Source: an uncultured Oscillospiraceae bacterium (GTDB lineage Bacteria > Bacillota > Clostridia > Oscillospirales > Oscillospiraceae). Taken from it: a DNA stretch of 10,497 nt. Location: NCBI GenBank assembly GCA_934662925.1, contig CAKUKL010000033.1, forward strand, positions 1-10,497, read 5' to 3'. This document shows, in pieces, positions 5,964 to 10,497 of this stretch (position 1 is its first letter; every line of letters starts with the position of its first letter). The translations under genes and the position numbers were made by a program. The notes below the pieces were generated by a model. The model was not told where the DNA came from. It was given only the letters and a program-made list of their open reading frames with translations, and made no database searches.

Positions 5964-7271
5964 TCACACAAATGCGAGGGACAGCGCGGGGACGTAAGTA
6001 AGGATCAGCAGGAGAACGACGGCCAGAGCAAAGAAGGGCAGGATCCATTTGAACATGCTCTCCATCTTGATCTTCGCAACGGCGGCGCCCACGAAGAGAT
6101 TGCAGCCATAAGGCGGCGTGCACAGACCGAAGGCCAGATTCACCGCCATGACCACGCCGAAGTGGATGGGGTTGATGCCAAAGGCCTTGAGAGTGGGCAG
6201 CAGCATGGGGGCCATAATGATGATGGCCGGCACGGTGTCGAGGAAGCAGCCGATGACCAGCAGGATCAGATTGATGACCAGCAGGACGACCATGGGGTTG
6301 TCAGATACAGTGGAGAGGAACCGGGTGATGGCCTGCGGCACCTGCTCGAAGGTCATAAAGGTGGAGAACACCGTGGAGTAACCCAGCAGGAAGGAGGTGA
6401 CGCCGTTGAGGACCGCCGCGCCGACCAGAGTCTGATACAGGCTCTTCCAGTCCATTTCCTTGTAGACAAAGATAGACACGATCACGGAATACACCACGGA
6501 AACAGCGGCGGCTTCTGTAGGAGTAAAGAAACCGGAGTAGATGCCGCCGAGAATGATGACCGGGGACAGCAGAGCCCAGAAGCCGTCCTTGGTGGCCCGG
6601 CCCAGACGGCGCAGGCGCTTGCCCCAGAACTCCTTCAGGGGGATCTTCTGGTCGTTTTTCTCCCGCAGGTCGATGCCGTGGCGCTTGCAGATAAAGACGT
6701 TCAGAATGAGAAATGCAAGGCCGATGAGGATGCCGGGGAGAATGCCTGCCTTGAACAGGTCGGGCACGGAGGTCTTGGTGGTGGCGCCGTAGAGCACGAA
6801 GGAGAGGGAGGGCGGGATGATGGGGCCGACGGTGCCGCCGAAGCATACCAGCGTGGCGGCATAAGCGGGGTCGTAGCCGCGCTTTTTCATTTCGGGGATC
6901 ATCATGCCGCCGATGGCGGCGGTGGTGGCCATGCCGGAGCCGGACAGGGCGCCGAAGAACATGCAGGCCAGCATGGATACGCAGCCCAGCGCGCCGGTGA
7001 CAAAGTCGATCAGTGCGGAGGCGAATTCCACGATACGTTTGGCGATGCCGCCGGTGGAGATAACGGAACCGGCCAGCATGAAGAAGGGAATGGCCATGAC
7101 CGTAAAGGAGAAAATGCCGGAGTAGCAGTACTGGGCGTTGACGACCATGTTCAGGTCAGAGCAGTAGAACATGGAGATCATGGTTGCGCCGCCGATAGCG
7201 AAGCCTACGGGTACGCCGATCATCAGCATGATGATGAGCACCAGAAACAGTACGATCAGTGCGGAGTTCAT
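5964..7271 (-). CDS. dctM: TRAP transporter large permease (DctM type)
   Basis: The large membrane subunit of a tripartite ATP-independent periplasmic (TRAP) transporter, which couples Na+ or H+ flow to uptake of substrate handed over by the binding protein. The 435-residue length and about 12 hydrophobic segments fit the family. Motifs are MIGVPVGFAIG (17-27), FGALSGSGMATTAAIGGMMIP (106-126), GGTVGPIIPPS (145-155, a helical-hairpin region) and FFTPTEAAAVSVVYS. The start ATG overlaps the dctQ stop in a TCAT/ATGA arrangement, indicating translational coupling. It is the last gene before the operon terminator. The substrate cannot be read from this subunit. Confidence 0.95.
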   Translation of the reverse strand: MNSALIVLFLVLIIMLMIGVPVGFAIGGATMISMFYCSDLNMVVNAQYCYSGIFSFTVMAIPFFMLAGSVISTGGIAKRIVEFASALIDFVTGALGCVSMLACMFFGALSGSGMATTAAIGGMMIPEMKKRGYDPAYAATLVCFGGTVGPIIPPSLSFVLYGATTKTSVPDLFKAGILPGILIGLAFLILNVFICKRHGIDLREKNDQKIPLKEFWGKRLRRLGRATKDGFWALLSPVIILGGIYSGFFTPTEAAAVSVVYSVIVSIFVYKEMDWKSLYQTLVGAAVLNGVTSFLLGYSTVFSTFMTFEQVPQAITRFLSTVSDNPMVVLLVINLILLVIGCFLDTVPAIIIMAPMLLPTLKAFGINPIHFGVVMAVNLAFGLCTPPYGCNLFVGAAVAKIKMESMFKWILPFFALAVVLLLILTYVPALSLAFV

Positions 7272-7795
7272 TCCTGAGCGCCCCCTTCCTCAGTCTGTTC
7301 AACGGGTTCCGCAGGCTTGCCGTGGGCGAGAAGCTTTGCGGATGTGACGATGCTGGCAATGCTGCGGATGCTCATCAGGCCGCAGCCGACTACCACGGCC
7401 AGATAGCCCCAGGAGGTGCTGATCTTGATGCCGGCGTAAGGGGACGTCCGCTGAGTGATCACCAGCGTCACGCCATAGTACAGCGTTACGATGCAGATGC
7501 CCAGTACGATCAGGTCGGACAGGATGTTGAATACCTGCGCTGTTTTGAAGGGCAGACGGTCAGTCAGCATGGTGATCTTGATATGCTCGCCCTTGCGCTG
7601 GCCGATGGAAATGCCAAGCCATGAGATCCAGACGAACAGGAACTTGCCAAGCTCCTCCGACCAGTACAGGGAATGGTTCGCCTTGCGCATGATGACCTGA
7701 ACGAAGATGATCAGGACCATCACCGCGAACAGAAAAACGAGGATAGCCTCCTCTATGTGGTTCAGGATATCGAAAATTCGTTTTTTACCTTTCAT
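7268..7795 (-). CDS. dctQ: TRAP transporter small permease (DctQ type)
   Basis: The small membrane subunit that scaffolds DctM. The 175 residues hold four hydrophobic segments (about 17-36, 51-68, 88-114, 129-152). The family signature WSEELGKFLFVWISWLGISIGQRKGEHIKI (45-74) includes the W-x-E-E and GxxxGxRxGxH-type residues. The C-terminal tail is acidic. The start is odd: no Shine-Dalgarno site lies near the ATG at 7795, while a strong AAGGAGG (7832-7838) lies 36 bases upstream, separated from the start by a perfect palindrome and a 14-codon mini-ORF that ends 11 bases inside dctQ. Translation by coupling or by hairpin-mediated positioning is possible. An in-frame stop 8 codons upstream rules out a much longer protein. 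Confidence 0.92.
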   Translation of the reverse strand: MKGKKRIFDILNHIEEAILVFLFAVMVLIIFVQVIMRKANHSLYWSEELGKFLFVWISWLGISIGQRKGEHIKITMLTDRLPFKTAQVFNILSDLIVLGICIVTLYYGVTLVITQRTSPYAGIKISTSWGYLAVVVGCGLMSIRSIASIVTSAKLLAHGKPAEPVEQTEEGGAQE

Positions 7796-7829
7796 AAGCA
7801 GAAGCGATGTATTGGATCAATACATCCAT
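7785..7829 (-). other. 14-codon mini-ORF overlapping the dctQ start
   Basis: ATG at 7829 reads MDVLIQYIASAYER and stops with TAA at 7785-7787, past the dctQ ATG (7793-7795). AAGGAGG (7832-7838) is only 2 bases before its ATG, which is unusually close. A second ATG at 7825, 6 bases from the same site, reads only Met-Tyr-stop. If translated, either could couple ribosomes to dctQ. No conservation can be judged here. Confidence 0.25.
7806..7826. repeat. Perfect palindrome just upstream of dctQ
   Basis: GATGTATTG (7806-7814), three bases GAT, then CAATACATC (7818-7826): 9-bp arms without mismatch. It sits between the strong Shine-Dalgarno site and the dctQ ATG. The TGTATTG...CAATACA shape resembles operators of dimeric regulators such as the GntR family. 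As RNA it would form a compact hairpin. Both readings are inferences. Confidence 0.6.
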
Positions 7830-7855
7830 GCCCTCCTTTCTTTTCACACGATTTA

Positions 7856-7886
7856 CCGGAGAGCCGGCCTCAGGCCGGCTCTCCGG
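7856..7886 (-). repeat. Perfect 14-bp GC hairpin between dctP and dctQ
   Basis: Arms CCGGAGAGCCGGCC (7856-7869) and GGCCGGCTCTCCGG (7873-7886), loop TCA. On the minus strand it is followed by TAAATCG, not a T-run, so it should let polymerase through at least in part. Its position right after the binding-protein gene suggests it protects dctP mRNA from 3' decay, giving more binding protein than permease, as known for other transport operons. Confidence 0.7.
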
Positions 7887-7924
7887 ACGGGGAAGAGCAC
7901 TCGGTGTGGATGGCGATGTACGGT

Positions 7925-8998
7925 TTACTGAGGAACGGTAGCCAGCCAGCGGTCCATCATATCGTCGCCGACCTTTTCGCGCCACATGTCATACACGGGC
8001 TGGACGGCTTCCATGAATGCGGCGACCTCGTCGTCGGTGAGCTCTTCGACGGTAGCGCCCTCATCCTTGAAGCGCTGGATATAATCCATCTCATTGGCGC
8101 GTTCTTCATCGCGCTGCTGCTTACAGGCTTTGGAGACGGCCTCCTGGATCAGAGCCTGATCGTCGGCGGACAGACTGTTGAACCAGTCGAGGGAGCAAAT
8201 GATGGGGAAGGGGGAGCTGGCGTGGTTGGTGAGGGTCACATAAGGGGCGATCTCATGGAGGGAGAAGTCGTTGAACACACCCAGGCTGTGGTCCAGAGCG
8301 TCGATGGCGCCGGTAGACAGGGAGGTGATGACCTCACCCCAGGACATGGGAGTGGGGTTGGCGCCCATGGCCTTCCACATCTCGATGTTCAGCTCGTCCT
8401 GAGCGATGCGGACCTTCTGGCCCTTCAGGTCGTCGGCGTTGTGATAGCAGCGGTTGCGGCTGATGACCTGACGCATGCCGTTGTAGTACATGCCGAGACA
8501 GTAATAACCGGAGTCGGCAAGCGTCTCGTTGAACAGTTCCAGACCGCCGTTCTCAAAGGTGCCTTTCTCCCATGCCTCATAGGTGGGATACAGGAAGGGC
8601 AGATCGATGCAGCTGGAAGCCGCGCCGGAAACGGAGCTGACGACGGAGGACAGGTCGAACTCCATGGTCAGGGTGCCCAGCTTGACGCCGGCTACCATGT
8701 CGGGGGAGTCGCCGGCCTGACCGTCGGGATAGACCTCGACCTTGAAGCGGCCGGGAGCCTTTTCTTCCAGATACTCGCCGATCCAGACGCTCCAGACGTG
8801 GGTGGAACGGGTGGAGGAGTCGGTATGGCCGATCTTGATGGTGATCACATCGTCGGAGGGCTCGTTCTGGGTGCCCTGATTCTGGCCGGGGTTGTCAGAG
8901 GGAGTGGAATTGTTGCCGCTGGGGCGGCTGCAGGCGGTCAGGAGGGAGAGACTCATCGCCGCAGTCAGAGCAAGAGCGATCCATTTTTTCAGTTTCAT
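7925..8998 (-). CDS. dctP: TRAP transporter substrate-binding lipoprotein (DctP type)
   Basis: The extracytoplasmic binding subunit that sets substrate specificity. The 357 residues begin with a lipoprotein signal (MKLKKW, hydrophobic run, SLLTAC lipobox with Cys23) and a Ser/Asn/Gln/Pro-rich linker (24-50). The mature DctP fold follows from ITIKIGHTDS (52-61), with IDLPFLY (131-137), ADDLKGQKVRIAQ (188-200) and MGANPTPMSWGEVITSLSTGAIDALD (211-236). Arg197 is the family arginine that normally binds the substrate carboxylate, so a carboxylated ligand is expected. The usual D-G-x-E after the T-G motif is replaced by D-A-L-D, so pocket details may differ. AAGGAG lies 6 bases before the ATG. It follows kce by 66 bases on the same strand. 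Confidence 0.94.
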   Translation of the reverse strand: MKLKKWIALALTAAMSLSLLTACSRPSGNNSTPSDNPGQNQGTQNEPSDDVITIKIGHTDSSTRSTHVWSVWIGEYLEEKAPGRFKVEVYPDGQAGDSPDMVAGVKLGTLTMEFDLSSVVSSVSGAASSCIDLPFLYPTYEAWEKGTFENGGLELFNETLADSGYYCLGMYYNGMRQVISRNRCYHNADDLKGQKVRIAQDELNIEMWKAMGANPTPMSWGEVITSLSTGAIDALDHSLGVFNDFSLHEIAPYVTLTNHASSPFPIICSLDWFNSLSADDQALIQEAVSKACKQQRDEERANEMDYIQRFKDEGATVEELTDDEVAAFMEAVQPVYDMWREKVGDDMMDRWLATVPQ

Positions 8999-9018
8999 AG
9001 TGAGCTCCTTTCAGTCAT
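8995..9018 (-). other. 7-codon mini-ORF ending on the dctP start codon
   Basis: ATG at 9018 reads MTERSSL and its TGA overlaps the dctP ATG as ATGA. An AAGGA (9025-9029) lies 6 bases upstream of it, and dctP's own ribosome binding site lies inside it. It could be a coupling leader, but so short an ORF can easily arise by chance. Confidence 0.2.
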
Positions 9019-9064
9019 TCGGTATCCTTGTTGTTTCAGTTACAGCCCGCAGGCAGATCACACG

Positions 9065-9889
9065 TTATTTTTTCAGGCTCAGGATGCGCCGGGCCTCTTC
9101 GGGCGTGGCGATCTCGCGCCCCAGCAGCCTGGCGAGCGCAGCGGCCTTGGCCACCAGTTCACCGTTGCTTCTGGCCAGCACGCCCTTCTCCAGATACAGG
9201 TTATCCTCAAATCCGACCCGGACATGTCCTCCCATTACGATGGTGGCGGCAGCGATGTCCCATGCGTGCCGGCCGAGACCGGTGGCCGTCCATGTGGATC
9301 CGGCGGGCAGGCTCTCTGCCATGAACACCAGATCCCGCACCGTGGCGGTCATCTGCACGCCCAGCACGAAGTCGAAGTGCAGCGGATGGACCAGCAAACC
9401 CTTTCGATCCGCCTTCAGAGCGATGTCGATCATGCCCTTGTCAAATACCTCAAGCTCCGGCTTGATGTTCCGCTCCTGCATGATGCGGGCAAAGTTCATC
9501 ACGGTATTGTCGGTGTTGATGAAGATCTCATCTCCGCCGAAATTGCAGGTGCCGCAGTCCAGCGTGGCAAACTCCGGGGTGGGGATCAGCTCGGTGGATT
9601 GCAGCCGTTCCTCATCGGTCATGCCTACGGCACCGCCGGTGGAGGGCTGAATGATCACGTCGGGGCACAGGGCCAGAATGGCGTCGGTGCACGCCTGAAA
9701 ACGGCCCTTATCCTGCGTTGGAGTGCCGTCGTCCCAGCGGACATGAAGGTGGATCACGGACGCCCCGGCGTCATAGGCGGCTTTGGCCTCCCGGGCCACT
9801 TCTTCCACTGTGTACGGTACGGCGGGGTTCTGTTCCTTCGTTACTTCAGCGCCGCAGATGGCGGCGGTAATGATCAGTTTTTCCGTAAT
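9065..9889 (-). CDS. kce: 3-keto-5-aminohexanoate cleavage enzyme (Kce, BKACE/DUF849 family), with ATT start
   Basis: Converts (S)-5-amino-3-oxohexanoate plus acetyl-CoA to 3-aminobutanoyl-CoA plus acetoacetate, a step of anaerobic lysine fermentation. It is a 274-residue TIM-barrel enzyme. Seen here: KLIITAAICGAE (4-15, with Glu15), the zinc ligands in IHLHVR (His47, His49), IIQPSTGG, LDCGTCNFGGDEIF, PELEVFDKGM and GGHVRVGFEDN (Arg224, Glu228), closing with REIATPEEARRILSLKK. Similarity runs along the whole Kce family, not just generic BKACE. The first conserved strand begins at an ATT codon (9887-9889), 6 bases after AGGAG (9896-9900). The nearest conventional start, GTG at 9808, would delete 27 conserved residues including Glu15. 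It lies 27 bases after kdd and before the TRAP genes. Confidence 0.93.
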   Translation of the reverse strand: MTEKLIITAAICGAEVTKEQNPAVPYTVEEVAREAKAAYDAGASVIHLHVRWDDGTPTQDKGRFQACTDAILALCPDVIIQPSTGGAVGMTDEERLQSTELIPTPEFATLDCGTCNFGGDEIFINTDNTVMNFARIMQERNIKPELEVFDKGMIDIALKADRKGLLVHPLHFDFVLGVQMTATVRDLVFMAESLPAGSTWTATGLGRHAWDIAAATIVMGGHVRVGFEDNLYLEKGVLARSNGELVAKAAALARLLGREIATPEEARRILSLKK

Positions 9890-9895
9890 GTCCAG

Positions 9896-9900
9896 CTCCT
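9896..9900 (-). promoter_or_regulatory. Ribosome binding site that fixes the ATT start of kce
   Basis: AGGAG (extended: AAAGGAG) on the minus strand, 6 bases from the ATT at 9889. No ATG, GTG or TTG is at a usable distance in frame; the in-frame CTG at 9895 directly abuts the site. Confidence 0.65.
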
Positions 9901-9916
9901 TTCTTTCAGAGTTGTG

Positions 9917-10497
9917 TTATTTGCAGTAGCGGTCCACAAAATATTTCCGCAGGGCATCTTCACGGCGGACGATGTCGAAGGCGATCTCCGCGTGACCGGG
10001 ATAGTAACCGTTGCCGATGAGCATTTTCACATACTTGCCCACACCTTCGGCGCCCAGAGAAGCCTTGACGAAGTCGGTGCTCATGCTGAAGAAATAGACC
10101 ATGCCTTCGTCGCCGGTCACCAGAATGGTGGCGAGCTCCGTGTCCGTGACGCTCACGGTGCTCACGGTGAAGTCGGCCAGCTTACCGTTCATTTTCTTCA
10201 GATATTTTTCGTAAGCCGCCAGCGGCTGTCTGCCGTCCGCCTGAATGACCACGTCGGCGATGCCGAGATTTCGCACCAGCTCGCACTGCTCAGCGGAGTA
10301 CTCCATGCACACCACCTTACCGGTGGGGGACACTCTTTTTTTGGCCTCGGCCAGACAGAGCAGGCCGGCTTTACCCGCGCCCATGACTACTACGGTGTCG
10401 CCGGCCTTGGCGTGGACGGCCACCTGCGCCGGTGCACCAGCCACGTCCATCAGCGCCAGAGACAGCTGCTCGCCCAGATCCTCGGGCAGCTTGGTGC
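9917..10497 (-). CDS. kdd: L-erythro-3,5-diaminohexanoate dehydrogenase (Kdd), C-terminal 192 residues
   Basis: Oxidatively deaminates L-erythro-3,5-diaminohexanoate with NAD+ to (S)-5-amino-3-oxohexanoate, the substrate of Kce. The visible part starts in TKLPEDLGEQLSLALMDVAGAPAQV and contains the dinucleotide-binding Rossmann motif TVVVMGAGKAGLLCLAEAKK. Further on come VVIQADGRQPLAAYEKY, TELATILVTGDEGMVYFFSMSTDF and the family-like C-terminus NGYYPGHAEIAFDIVRREDALRKYFVDRYCK. The full protein is about 345 residues, so the N-terminal part lies beyond the right edge. Nothing in the visible part is broken. Its end is 27 bases before kce on the same strand. Together they indicate a lysine fermentation locus; the rest of the pathway (kamA, kamDE, kal) is not in this window. 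Confidence 0.92.
   Translation of the reverse strand, partial: TKLPEDLGEQLSLALMDVAGAPAQVAVHAKAGDTVVVMGAGKAGLLCLAEAKKRVSPTGKVVCMEYSAEQCELVRNLGIADVVIQADGRQPLAAYEKYLKKMNGKLADFTVSTVSVTDTELATILVTGDEGMVYFFSMSTDFVKASLGAEGVGKYVKMLIGNGYYPGHAEIAFDIVRREDALRKYFVDRYCK

Noticed and set aside
5704..6123. A 139-codon minus-strand ORF across the operon terminator
   Set aside because: It overlaps the 3' end of dctM and the 23-bp terminator stem and is Arg/Pro-rich with no motif.
6162..7277. A 371-codon plus-strand ORF opposite dctM
   Set aside because: Composition is dominated by Gly, Asp, Gln and His with no recognisable fold, as expected for the antisense of a membrane protein gene.
7856..7886. An intrinsic terminator between dctP and dctQ
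   Set aside because: No T-run follows on the minus strand, and the downstream dctQ and dctM genes have no clear promoter of their own.
9065..9808. A kce start at GTG 9808
   Set aside because: It would remove the first conserved beta-strand and Glu15 of the Kce family, which are encoded in frame just upstream behind a good ribosome binding site.

Overview
The window looks like a piece of a high-GC, spore-forming Clostridia chromosome, probably an Oscillospiraceae-type gut anaerobe. The grounds are a SpoVT homologue, Shine-Dalgarno sites of the AAGGAGG type, lipoprotein-anchored binding proteins, a TRAP transporter and genes of anaerobic lysine fermentation. Genus cannot be fixed from sequence alone.

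Left block (about 1-1720, minus strand): the start of a phosphate-specific transport operon. pstS (phosphate-binding lipoprotein) is followed by pstC (permease, cut by the window edge), with a GC-rich hairpin between them. Upstream of pstS are TTTACA direct repeats at 11-bp spacing, typical of a Pho box, placed before a TATACT -10. Next comes the strong terminator of a spoVT-like gene.

Middle block (about 1721-5860): spoVT is present only from the conserved Gly-Asp-Pro-Leu-Glu-Ile segment onward, so its AbrB-type DNA-binding N-terminus is missing. Beyond the break, on the plus strand and with visibly lower GC, lies a three-gene cassette: a LysR-family regulator with its own promoter and terminator, a 12-TM MFS transporter, and an HSL-family alpha/beta-hydrolase. 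Directly after the hydrolase stop codon is a 3' remnant of a SufS-type cysteine desulfurase that still has its active-site Cys. A broken gene at each edge suggests the cassette was inserted or the region rearranged.

Right block (about 5900-10497, minus strand): a probable operon read as kdd (partial) - kce - dctP - dctQ - dctM, closed by a perfect 23-bp hairpin terminator. Kdd and Kce catalyse consecutive steps of lysine fermentation: 3,5-diaminohexanoate oxidation, then cleavage of 5-amino-3-oxohexanoate with acetyl-CoA. The adjacent complete TRAP transporter makes lysine, beta-lysine, 3,5-diaminohexanoate or a related intermediate candidate substrates. That is inferred from gene order, not shown by sequence.

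The points most worth a second look are the kdd-kce-TRAP linkage, an apparent ATT start codon for kce, the broken spoVT and sufS genes flanking the LysR/MFS/hydrolase cassette, and a perfect palindrome between a strong Shine-Dalgarno site and the dctQ start. No CRISPR array, rRNA, tRNA or recognisable transposase was seen.
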